Assembly: GCA_964566875.1 (NCBI GenBank) | Contig: CAZMJM010000024.1 | Location: forward strand, 1 to 8,519 | DNA length: 8,519 bases | Direction: 5' to 3' | Origin: CAZEQH01 sp964566875 | GTDB taxonomy: Bacteria; Patescibacteriota; Minisyncoccia; Minisyncoccales; JANBVM01 | In this document: positions 1 to 6,145 of the stretch, one piece after another | Layout of the letters: each line of letters starts with the position of its first letter | How positions within the stretch are numbered: the stretch's first letter is position 1 | Position numbers and translations under genes: made by a program | The notes under the pieces: generated by a model | The model's database searches: none | What the model was told of the DNA's origin: nothing | Seen by the model: only the letters and a program-made list of their open reading frames with translations

Positions 1-838
1 CCAACTCTCTTAGTCCTTTCTGGAACATCTTTGCCAATTCTCTCCTGTGGTTGAGGGTTTCCTGTTGTTCATCCAAAAAATTCTGGAAGAATTTCAGGGA
101 AACTTCGTTTAGGGCGGCGGGTTCCGGCATTTTTTCTCGCCTGATAAAATGGGGCGCCACTTTATTGCCGAAGTACTTAAAAAGGAAAGCAAATAGAGAA
201 AAAGAATTCAGAAAGGAAATGAAATCCCGGAGAGAAAAATGGGTCTTAGGAAGCTCCTTGATACCCCAGTTTTTAGGACAGACAAGCATGCCTCCCCGAA
301 AGCAGGGGAACTGCTTATAGAGGCTGAAAAAAGAAACTTCTCCCGTGTTTCCGGCATAGTAATCTCCCAGGTCGGCGGCGAAAGCATGGGCACAGTCTTC
401 AATGATAACGGGCTTGGGGTTAGCTCCGGAAAAAACCTTTTTCACCTCCCCTATGTTCATGGGCAGGCCGTAGGCGTGGGAAACCAGAATGGCTTTAACG
501 TCGGGGTTTTTTTTCTTTTTTATTTCCTCAATTTTAGGATGGAAGGTACTAATATCAATATCCAAGAAAATAGGTTTGATGTTGTACTCCCTGATAATGG
601 GATAAAAAATATCGCAGATGAAGGCGGGCATCATCATAACAGAACCCTGTAATTTGAGCTGCTCTATAATCATTTTAAAAGCCGAGCGGGCCATATCGGT
701 AAAAACAATCTTTTTGCCGGGAAAAAACCGTTCAAGCTTCTTTTTTAAACCCTCTGAATCCAGCTTTCCTGAAAATCCTCTCCAGGCCTTACTGAGATTT
801 TTTTTGTTAATCTTTATCTGCGGATGTACAAAAAACAT
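1..838 (-). CDS. DegT/DnrJ/EryC1/StrS-family PLP-dependent sugar aminotransferase (partial, C-terminus off the left edge)
   Basis: The frame stays open from an ATG at 838 to base 1, giving 279 residues of a family that is usually about 360-400 long, so the C-terminal small domain is missing only because the window ends. Family members transfer an amino group from glutamate to a keto sugar nucleotide in the cytosol. Visible fold-type-I landmarks are an N-terminal 'FTDMARSAF' segment (residues 46-54, phosphate-binding region), 'IIEDCAHAF' (145-153) with D148 expected to contact the PLP ring nitrogen, and 'SFFSLYKQFPCFRGGML' (169-185), where K175 is seven residues before GG, as in the Schiff-base lysine motif of ArnB-like enzymes. 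The motifs are divergent (Cys in EDCAH, Arg-Gly-Gly), so the substrate cannot be named. The gene is last of the visible operon, one base after the methyltransferase stop, with an AGGA Shine-Dalgarno-like site nine bases ahead. The family call is fairly sure; the sugar product is unknown. Confidence 0.8.
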   Translation of the reverse strand, partial: MFFVHPQIKINKKNLSKAWRGFSGKLDSEGLKKKLERFFPGKKIVFTDMARSAFKMIIEQLKLQGSVMMMPAFICDIFYPIIREYNIKPIFLDIDISTFHPKIEEIKKKKNPDVKAILVSHAYGLPMNIGEVKKVFSGANPKPVIIEDCAHAFAADLGDYYAGNTGEVSFFSLYKQFPCFRGGMLVCPKNWGIKELPKTHFSLRDFISFLNSFSLFAFLFKYFGNKVAPHFIRREKMPEPAALNEVSLKFFQNFLDEQQETLNHRRELAKMFQKGLREL

Positions 839-839
839 T

Positions 840-1559
840 TTATTTTTTCCTGAATTTAACCAGCCTTACCCTTCCCAGAAAGCTGCTAGCAACCCTGCCT
901 AAAGTTTTCTCGAAAAGAATGAAAGGGGCTGTACTCTGTAGGAAGGGCAAAGGCGGATAGGTGTTGAAAAGAGTCTGCTTTTCAAAAATTAGATTAGCTT
1001 GTTCGAAAACGTTCTTTATCCCGGAGAGAGAGGCAAAATAAGGCAGGCCATTACCCTTCATCAGGGAAACCAGGGAAATCGGGGCCTTATAAAGCGACCA
1101 GGAATTTATGAAATCACATATAAGAATTCCTCCGGGCCTTAGCACCCTGGCCGCTTCCTTCTGTACTCCCTTGTAGGTGGCAGCTGAAACATAGCCGAAA
1201 CTGGTAATGACGTCAAAGGAGTTGTTTTGGTATTTTAAGTTATAAACGTCCGCCGGCCCCACCGTGATTCTTTTTTCCAGACCCTCTTTTATTATTCGCT
1301 CCCTGGATTCTTTTATCGCTTTATCCGAAATATCGCATCCTGTAATCAAGAAGTTTGTCTGGCGGGCCATTACAATATCTATCTCTCCGAAACCGCACCC
1401 GATATCAAGAAGCCTGCCCTCCTTCACACCGTCCAATAACCCGAGAGTGTTAGCAACAGTAAGGATGAAACTGGCTTTTCTGGCACCGTTTTCTGTCTTG
1501 TGCCACTCTGTAGTTTCCCATTTCTGTTTTCGCTTTTGATACCCGGAAACTCCTGTCAT
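840..1559 (-). CDS. Class I SAM-dependent methyltransferase
   Basis: This 239-residue cytosolic protein has the Rossmann methyltransferase signature. Motif I is 'LLDIGCGFGE' (50-59). An acidic residue D76 in 'GCDIS' should bind the SAM ribose, D104 in 'PADVYNL' lies near the adenine, 'SFDVITSFGYV' (114-124) forms motif II and strand 4, and 'VLRPGGILICDF' (139-150) is motif III. The N-terminal 'KWETTEWHKTENGARKA' is typical of the lid helix of Methyltransf_11/25-type enzymes. The acceptor is unknown. The position between a FemAB-like transferase and a sugar aminotransferase suggests O- or N-methylation of a glycan or nucleotide sugar, which is inference. The ATG overlaps the FemAB gene's TGA as ATGA (four bases) and has no Shine-Dalgarno, suggesting translation by termination-reinitiation. 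The basic C-terminus 'GRVRLVKFRKK' has no recognised role. Confidence 0.88.
   Translation of the reverse strand: MTGVSGYQKRKQKWETTEWHKTENGARKASFILTVANTLGLLDGVKEGRLLDIGCGFGEIDIVMARQTNFLITGCDISDKAIKESRERIIKEGLEKRITVGPADVYNLKYQNNSFDVITSFGYVSAATYKGVQKEAARVLRPGGILICDFINSWSLYKAPISLVSLMKGNGLPYFASLSGIKNVFEQANLIFEKQTLFNTYPPLPFLQSTAPFILFEKTLGRVASSFLGRVRLVKFRKK
848..851 (-). promoter_or_regulatory. Probable Shine-Dalgarno site of the DegT-type gene
   Basis: On the minus strand AGGA lies nine bases before the ATG at 838, inside the last codons of the methyltransferase gene. It is the clearest ribosome binding site in the operon, where most other starts have none, and it supports 838 as the true start. 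Confidence 0.5.
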
Positions 1560-2578
1560 AGCTTATATTTCAACATAAAAGGGCTCATTCTCCCTAAAAC
1601 CTGAGCTGGGATGATTGATATAATATTTCTCATTTTGGAGCTTGCGTATTTTTTCCTCGCGCCGGATTTTAGTTCGAATATCGGGTATCTTTTCGTTCCC
1701 CATCCCTTCTTAAATATCTCCAGGCTGGATCCCCTTCGCGTCCCTCCTAAATCGAACGTCTCTGATTTGCCTCCTAAGTTCCCTTTTATCTTACGCCATA
1801 GTATGCCGTAATTTGCCAACCTGTCCTTAAATCTCTCATCCGAGGCATTGATAAAGTAATGAACATGATTTCCGTAATATAGAAAAACGCTGCCGGCTAT
1901 TACCCTGCCCTGGCTTTTGGCCAGCACAATCTCCGCCCCCTCTTTTCCAGTATTGCCCCCGAGCTTATGGCCCATAAAATATTCAAAGAAAGAAAGGGGA
2001 TAAGGTATTGTCCTGTGCCTTTGGGCGGTTTTAAGATAGATGCTATAGAAATCCTTTAAGTCCTCTTTTCTTTCGCAGGTTCGGATCTCCAAGTCTTGTT
2101 CTTCAAATTTTCGGATGGAATGGCGCAGGGTTTTCCGGAAGGAAGAAAAAACCTCTCCTTCTCCCCTGGTGTCTATTCCCTCGATAAAATAGGAGTCCCG
2201 CTCGCTGTGCGGCTCCTTTAACCCGAAGTCCTTAAAAAAAGCGGGAATTCTGGGATGCAGGCTTATTTTAAAAGAAGTATTGAAAAATGATGCCAAATCC
2301 CGGCGGAAGGTTCTACCATCAATGCCATTTTTTAACGGCAAGGGGCCTCCGTACTCGCAAAAAGGATGGGAAATTAACCTTTCTTTACCGAAAATCTTAT
2401 ACCTCCCCAAACTCAAAAGGAGTTCGTCTTTATATAAATAGTGTTCAAACTTAAGCCACCTGAAATTCCTTTCCAGAAATTCTTCCCACTCTGGGCTGTG
2501 AAAAAAGGTCTTGAACAAGACCTTACCTAATAATCTTCTCCACTCTTCCTTGTTTTGAATTCTCTGAAAAAATTTCAT
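1556..2578 (-). CDS. FemAB-like / GNAT-fold acyltransferase (BioF2-like, PF13480-type)
   Basis: The protein is 340 residues from the ATG at 2578. A GTG at 2602 in the same frame would add eight residues ('MKRYAESK'); I prefer the ATG because 'MKFFQRIQNKEEWRRLL' resembles usual family N-termini, but neither start has a clear ribosome binding site. Recognisable parts, counted from the ATG, are an N-terminal 'TFFHSPEWEEFLE' (24-36), a first GNAT-like half with 'EYGGPLPL' (75-82), 'FRKTLRHSIRKFEE' (147-160, like the helix with conserved Arg/Asn in FemAB proteins), and a second half 'AEIVLAKSQGRVIAGSVFLYYGNHVHYF' region (215-242), ending in 'FDLGGTRRGSSLEIFKKGWG' (275-294), which matches the conserved 'FDFGRS...FK..WG' block. 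Such enzymes transfer amino acids or acyl groups to amino groups of peptidoglycan or glycans. Next to a deacetylase it may acylate the freed amine; this is inference. It overlaps the upstream gene by 56 bases and the downstream gene by four. Confidence 0.82.
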   Translation of the reverse strand: MKFFQRIQNKEEWRRLLGKVLFKTFFHSPEWEEFLERNFRWLKFEHYLYKDELLLSLGRYKIFGKERLISHPFCEYGGPLPLKNGIDGRTFRRDLASFFNTSFKISLHPRIPAFFKDFGLKEPHSERDSYFIEGIDTRGEGEVFSSFRKTLRHSIRKFEEQDLEIRTCERKEDLKDFYSIYLKTAQRHRTIPYPLSFFEYFMGHKLGGNTGKEGAEIVLAKSQGRVIAGSVFLYYGNHVHYFINASDERFKDRLANYGILWRKIKGNLGGKSETFDLGGTRRGSSLEIFKKGWGTKRYPIFELKSGARKKYASSKMRNIISIIPAQVLGRMSPFMLKYKL

Positions 2579-3335
2579 TTTGCTTTCGGCATATCTTTTC
2601 ACCGGTTAAAAAGGTATACCCTTTTTCTTTGATAATGCCCAGTATTTCCTCGGTCTTGGCCAGGGTATCTTTATCCAGGCTGTCCCAGGAATGAAGGCTG
2701 AGGGTGAGGAAATCCGGTCCGGAAAACCTGAAGAGCAGGCCATAAGCCCACAGGGGGGATTTTCCTATCCAGGCCCCGGCTAAGGGGACCCCGAGAGCTA
2801 ATCCGGTAACCGGAATCTCCAGAATTTTCATATCCCCTTCCTTCCGGCAGTTTTCGCTGTTAGGAAAATAAGGGATGGAAGGTGCCCTCCCCTCGTATCC
2901 CCGGTATTTCTTCAAAAGAGGATAATTGGGGACAATACTGCTGTCATAGGAAAATTTATAATCCTGAAGCAGCGCCATCGCTTTTTCATCTATCAGGTGG
3001 GAAGGAGCCCTGAAACCCTTGGGATTCCTCCCGAAATTTTCCCGATAGAGGCGAATGAACCTTTCCAATTCTTCTTTCCTTTCCGCCTGCTCCAGGGCAT
3101 TCCAGAATTTATGGGAAAGTCCGTGGCAGGCGATTTCGCATTCCTCGGACCACTCCTTGACGTCCTCTGTATACTTCTCCAACACAAGACCCGTAACAAA
3201 GATCGTTGAAGGAATACTGTGCTTCTTGAAAAGGGTGAGGATACGGCCTATTTTTTCCACACCCTTAAAATCACTTTGCCGGGCAAAATCTGATTCGGCG
3301 TCTATGGAAACAAAACAAATCTTTGAAGAGACCAT
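2523..3335 (-). CDS. Polysaccharide deacetylase (NodB/CE4-like)
   Basis: This 270-residue protein carries the NodB-homology motifs. Motif 1 is 'VSIDAESDF' (9-17; D12 and E14 replace the classic Asp-Asp), motif 2 is 'EIACHGLSHKFW' (67-78; H71 and H75 as metal ligands), motif 3 is 'GFRAPSH' (107-113; R109), followed by 'FSYDSSI' (128-134), and 'LSLHSWDSL' (212-220) supplies the late catalytic-type His215. CE4 enzymes remove N- or O-acetyl groups from GlcNAc-containing polymers using a divalent metal. The 'D-x-E' form of motif 1 is typical of the subgroup that includes exosortase-associated deacetylases. No signal peptide is visible, so it would act in the cytosol on a precursor unless exported otherwise. 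The ATG is eight bases after the preceding SDR stop and has no Shine-Dalgarno. The last about 25 residues (after 'FLTGEKI') exceed the domain and are encoded in the overlap with the FemAB-like gene. Confidence 0.88.
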   Translation of the reverse strand: MVSSKICFVSIDAESDFARQSDFKGVEKIGRILTLFKKHSIPSTIFVTGLVLEKYTEDVKEWSEECEIACHGLSHKFWNALEQAERKEELERFIRLYRENFGRNPKGFRAPSHLIDEKAMALLQDYKFSYDSSIVPNYPLLKKYRGYEGRAPSIPYFPNSENCRKEGDMKILEIPVTGLALGVPLAGAWIGKSPLWAYGLLFRFSGPDFLTLSLHSWDSLDKDTLAKTEEILGIIKEKGYTFLTGEKICRKQNEIFSENSKQGRVEKIIR

Positions 3336-3343
3336 AATGCTAA

Positions 3344-4321
3344 CTAATTAGCATGCTGCTGGTACCATTGATAGGTAATCTCTAACCCCTTGTCTAATGG
3401 ATAATTGGGAACGAATTTCAACAGTCTCCTCATTTTTTTTGTATCCGGGCACCGATAGCGGATGTCTATTTTCCTTTCGGGCAGGAATTTGGGCTTCAGT
3501 TTTTTGCCGGAAACCTCGATTATTTTCTCGGCCAGGCCCAAGATGGTTATCTGCCTGCCCCTGCCCACGTTTATTATCTCCCCGTTTGTTTCTTTGAAAA
3601 GCAGAGCCCTGATGGCGGCCTCCACATTATCGTCTGCGAAAATAAAGTCACGGGTCTGCAAACCGTCGCCGAAGACCGTCGGCCGCTTTCCTTTTAAAAC
3701 CTGCTTCATAAAAATGCCTACTACAAAGCCGTAGGGGGAAGAATCCTGCCTGGGTCCGTAGACGTTGAAAAACCTTAAGGAGCATCCCTGTAGTTTATAT
3801 TTATCCGAATATATCTGCACGAGATTCTCTCCCATCAGTTTCACCAGGGCATAAACATCCCTCGGATTGTGCACCCCGTCTTCCTTCTCCGGCAGGGAAA
3901 CTGGCTCTCCGTAGGCCTCGGAAGAAGAAGCAAAAATAATCTTCTTTACCCTGTATTTCACACAGAGCTGCAGAATATTTTCAATGCCTTCCACGTCCCT
4001 GAGAACCTTAAGGGGTTCCTCTTCCAGTTTTTTCACTCCCACTACGGCCGCATAATGGAAAACGTAATGGATGGAATTTTTATCAAAAACCCTCTTGATG
4101 GCCTTAAAGTCATTAACATCAGCCTTGATGACCTTCAGGTTCTTGTGATGGGCGAAAGTTTTCAGATTTTCCCTGGTTCCAGCAGAAAAGTCATCTACCA
4201 CGATGACTTTCACGCCCAAATCCAACAGTTTCTCTGCCAGATGTGAGCCGATAAAACCCGCTCCACCCGTTACCAGGAAGGTACGGCGGCTGAATTTCTT
4301 CATTCTTTTTTTCAGTATCAT
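3344..4321 (-). CDS. NAD-dependent epimerase/dehydratase (extended SDR, nucleotide-sugar)
   Basis: The 325-residue protein is an extended short-chain dehydrogenase. It shows the NAD-binding 'TGGAGFIGS' (18-26) after a short basic N-terminus, an acidic pair D43-D44 at the end of strand 2 (NAD preference), 'HYAAVVGV' (89-96), 'ASSSEAYG' (131-138), the catalytic pair Y157 and K161 in 'YALVK', and the substrate-side blocks 'RFFNVYGPRQ' (183-192) and 'GDGLQTRDFIFADD' (218-231). These fit UDP-sugar 4-epimerases, UDP-glucuronate decarboxylases/epimerases and dTDP-glucose dehydratase relatives; sequence reading alone does not decide between them. Following a UDP-sugar dehydrogenase and a GalE-like gene, a uronate-modifying or epimerising role is reasonable but inferred. 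The ATG at 4321 is three bases past the preceding stop, with AAGGA about 13 bases upstream (far for a Shine-Dalgarno). A second ATG at 4303 would remove six residues. Confidence 0.88.
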   Translation of the reverse strand: MILKKRMKKFSRRTFLVTGGAGFIGSHLAEKLLDLGVKVIVVDDFSAGTRENLKTFAHHKNLKVIKADVNDFKAIKRVFDKNSIHYVFHYAAVVGVKKLEEEPLKVLRDVEGIENILQLCVKYRVKKIIFASSSEAYGEPVSLPEKEDGVHNPRDVYALVKLMGENLVQIYSDKYKLQGCSLRFFNVYGPRQDSSPYGFVVGIFMKQVLKGKRPTVFGDGLQTRDFIFADDNVEAAIRALLFKETNGEIINVGRGRQITILGLAEKIIEVSGKKLKPKFLPERKIDIRYRCPDTKKMRRLLKFVPNYPLDKGLEITYQWYQQHAN

Positions 4322-4324
4322 AAT

Positions 4325-5212
4325 TTATAAAAATTCCTTAATGCCTTCCTCCAACTCCATTTGGGGCTGCCAGCCCAGGAGCTCTCTGGCCCTTGAGATA
4401 TCGGCTAAGGTATCTCGCATTTCACCGGGAGGCAGGGGAATGTGTTTTATTTCTCCCCCGACCATTCCCGCCAACTGGTTGATACTGTGATTCTTGCCGG
4501 CTCCAACATTGATAGCCTCACCCTTCCCTACCTTTTCGGAGTTCATGGCCAGTATATTGGCCCTGACCACGTCGGAAACGTGGGTAAAGTCGCGGGTCTG
4601 TTCCCCGTCGCCGGTCACGGTCAGCGGAAGGCCTTTTTCCTTCTGTTTCAGGAATACTCCCACTACCGGAACGTAACTCCCCACTTCGGGCTGCCTGGGC
4701 CCGTAGACGTTGAAATAGCGCAGCGAAACGGTAGGCAGGTGATAGATTTCATAGAATATGCGGGAGTAGAGCTCTCCTACGTATTTTTGCAGAGCATAAG
4801 GATTCAGGGGGTTCGCTTTCATATCCTCTTGAAGGGGCATTTCCTTCTGGTTGCCGTAGACCGACGAGGAAGAGCTGTAGACCAATCTTTTAGCTCCTCC
4901 CTCTTTGGCGGCTAAAAGGGTATTTAAAGTGCCCGTAATATTGACCTCGTTTGTCTCTACGGGCTTTTCTATGGAAAGAGGTATCCTGGGAACGGCAGCT
5001 ACGTGAAATACGCCCTCAATGCCCTCAAACACCGGCCTGATAGCAGTAAAATCCCGCAGGTCAAGCTGGTGGAATTTTGCCTCAGGATTGATATTCTCTT
5101 TTTTGCCGGTACTCAGATTATCAATCACCACTACCTGATGGCCTTGTTCAATTAAGGCATCCGTAAGATTGGAACCGATAAATCCAGCTCCTCCCGTAAC
5201 CAGTATCTTCAT
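4325..5212 (-). CDS. NAD-dependent UDP-hexose/UDP-HexNAc 4-epimerase-like SDR
   Basis: At 295 residues this is a compact extended SDR. The protein begins directly with 'MKILVTGGAGFIGSN' (NAD site, 6-14), D31 ends strand 2, 'HVAAVPRIPLSIEKP' (70-84) covers the substrate loop, 'SSSSSVYG' (113-120) gives the catalytic Ser, Y139 and K143 form the YxxxK pair, and 'RYFNVYGPRQ' (165-174) and 'GDGEQTRDFTHVSDV' (201-215) follow. The 'VPRIPLSIEKP...NITGTLN' stretch and C-terminal 'PPGEMRDTLADISRA' resemble WbpP/TviC-type UDP-GlcNAc 4-epimerases and GalE, so interconversion of UDP-Glc(NAc) and UDP-Gal(NAc) in the cytosol is the likeliest reaction. It is 36 bases after the dehydrogenase gene and three before the second SDR, with which it shares several motifs, suggesting paralogues with divided specificity. 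AAGGA occurs about 17 bases before the ATG, too far for a normal ribosome site. The epimerase class is confident; the exact sugar is not. Confidence 0.88.
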   Translation of the reverse strand: MKILVTGGAGFIGSNLTDALIEQGHQVVVIDNLSTGKKENINPEAKFHQLDLRDFTAIRPVFEGIEGVFHVAAVPRIPLSIEKPVETNEVNITGTLNTLLAAKEGGAKRLVYSSSSSVYGNQKEMPLQEDMKANPLNPYALQKYVGELYSRIFYEIYHLPTVSLRYFNVYGPRQPEVGSYVPVVGVFLKQKEKGLPLTVTGDGEQTRDFTHVSDVVRANILAMNSEKVGKGEAINVGAGKNHSINQLAGMVGGEIKHIPLPPGEMRDTLADISRARELLGWQPQMELEEGIKEFL

Positions 5213-5248
5213 AATAATTTTAGTATTTTATCCTTATTTATTTATTCC

Positions 5249-6067
5249 CTACCGCTTGCTATATTTTTCAGGGTCTGTGATGCCCTGTTCTTTGAGAAGC
5301 CGTTCGTTGATTTCGTCAGCCGTTTTGTGAAGCTCCAGGCTAACACCTTTTTTGTCGGCAAAACGTATGAGGGCTTTGATGTCTTTGGGCAGGCATTTTC
5401 CGGCATAGCCCCTCTTGCCCTTGTGCCATACCTCAAGATGGGTCCTCCCCACCCTTTTGTCAGCGGCAGCCGCTTCCATCACGTTATCATAGCTGATGCC
5501 CAATTTCTCGCACAAGTCGTACATCTGGTTAGCAAAGGTAACCTTTAAAGAAAACCAGGTGTTGCCGTAGTACTTCACCATTTCAGCCTCGGTAACCGGC
5601 AGAATCCGGCTGAAAGGAGCCAGCGGCAGAATCTGGAGAACGTCTCCGGCCACGTCAAAAGACTGCTTGGTATAGCCAACTATCTGGCGGTCGGGATAAC
5701 TCATATCCTGGTCAGCAGTAGCCTCGGTAAGAAACTCCGGATTATGGAGAAACTTGTGCTTGGGATACTCCTTCTGCAGGGCTTCTGTCGTGCCCGGCAA
5801 AACGGTTGATTTGATGATAATGATTTTCCCTTCCTTGACGTTGGATATGGCGTCCCTGACATATGAGAGGTCAAAGTAGTTCTCGTCCCTGTCAAATGGG
5901 GTAGGCACGCAGATGAAAATGGCCTCTGCCTTATTAACCTCCTCGGGAGAGCCTATCTTTTTATGTTTGTCGTAGAGAAAAAGTTTTGTCTTGGTATTTT
6001 TTTCAAAATAGCGCCTTGCAGCGCCTCCGACCATCCCCAATCCTATAATGCCTACTTTGTTAATCAT
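5249..6067 (-). CDS. UDP-glucose/GDP-mannose dehydrogenase family protein, short form lacking the C-terminal domain
   Basis: This 272-residue cytosolic enzyme should oxidise a nucleotide sugar at C6 to the uronic acid with two NAD+. The N-terminal Rossmann motif 'GIIGLGMVGG' is at 6-15, 'VPTPFD' at 54-59 and 'KSTVLPGTT' (86-94) holds the conserved Thr88. 'NPEFLTEATA' (109-118) follows, then K165 and N169 in 'VKYYGNTWFSLK', and the catalytic Cys225 with D229 in 'GYAGKCLPKD' (220-229). All residues matching the known Cys/Lys/Asn/Asp catalytic set are present with the right spacing. The usual C-terminal UDP-binding domain is absent: the protein stops about 45 residues after the Cys, whereas typical members are near 400-450. 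I chose the ATG at 6067 because 'MINKVGIIGLG' is a normal family start and a promoter lies just upstream. The open frame continues to 6280 but the added 71 residues are antisense to the glycosyltransferase. First gene of the leftward operon. Confidence 0.87.
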   Translation of the reverse strand: MINKVGIIGLGMVGGAARRYFEKNTKTKLFLYDKHKKIGSPEEVNKAEAIFICVPTPFDRDENYFDLSYVRDAISNVKEGKIIIIKSTVLPGTTEALQKEYPKHKFLHNPEFLTEATADQDMSYPDRQIVGYTKQSFDVAGDVLQILPLAPFSRILPVTEAEMVKYYGNTWFSLKVTFANQMYDLCEKLGISYDNVMEAAAADKRVGRTHLEVWHKGKRGYAGKCLPKDIKALIRFADKKGVSLELHKTADEINERLLKEQGITDPEKYSKR

Positions 6068-6090
6068 GTTTATTAAAAAGTTAAAAAATT

Positions 6091-6107
6091 TTGCTTTTAA
6101 AAAGCAA
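6091..6107. repeat. Perfect inverted repeat in the divergent intergenic region
   Basis: TTGCTTT (6091-6097) and AAAGCAA (6101-6107) form a 7-bp stem around a 3-base spacer. It overlaps the suggested -35 of the rightward promoter and the expected start point of the leftward one. It could be an operator, a 5'-leader hairpin, or chance in an AT-rich stretch; no regulator gene is adjacent. Confidence 0.4.
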
Positions 6108-6118
6108 TAGTTTATTAT
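6091..6118 (+). promoter_or_regulatory. Weaker putative promoter of the glycosyltransferase gene
   Basis: TTGCTT (6091-6096), a 16-base spacer and TATTAT (6113-6118) make a plausible but imperfect sigma70 promoter. Its -10 shares five bases with the -10 of the opposing promoter, so the two polymerases would exclude each other. Start would be near 6125, giving a leader of about 20 bases without a Shine-Dalgarno. Confidence 0.4.
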
Positions 6119-6141
6119 AAAAAAAGCGGCCTTAAAGTCAA
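6114..6141 (-). promoter_or_regulatory. Near-consensus sigma70-type promoter of the leftward sugar operon
   Basis: Read on the minus strand, TTGACT (6141-6136) is followed after 16 bases by a perfect TATAAT (6119-6114). Transcription would start around 6107, leaving a leader of about 40 bases before the dehydrogenase ATG at 6067. Since the downstream genes are nearly gapless, this is probably the main promoter for all seven leftward genes in view. Confidence 0.65.
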
Positions 6142-6145
6142 ATTT

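Noticed and set aside
239..902. Plus-strand open frames of 137 and 94 residues
   Set aside because: They are opposite the DegT-type gene, show no domain motifs and have shadow-like composition.
2997..3351. Plus-strand open frames opposite the deacetylase
   Set aside because: They lie entirely within a gene with intact catalytic motifs on the other strand.
3336..3358. Small TAGC/GCTA inverted sequences around the SDR stop codon as a terminator
   Set aside because: The stem is short and AT-rich, has no U-tract, and sits between two genes only eight bases apart.
3869..4915. Plus-strand open frames of 125, 95 and 157 residues opposite the two SDRs
   Set aside because: These are reverse-strand shadows of conserved SDR sequence; no recognisable protein features.
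5213..5248. Possible internal promoter (TAAAAT) or TTAT tandem repeat between dehydrogenase and epimerase
   Set aside because: The 36-base gap is simply AT-rich; no matching -35 box was found and a three-unit 4-base repeat is too short to mean much.
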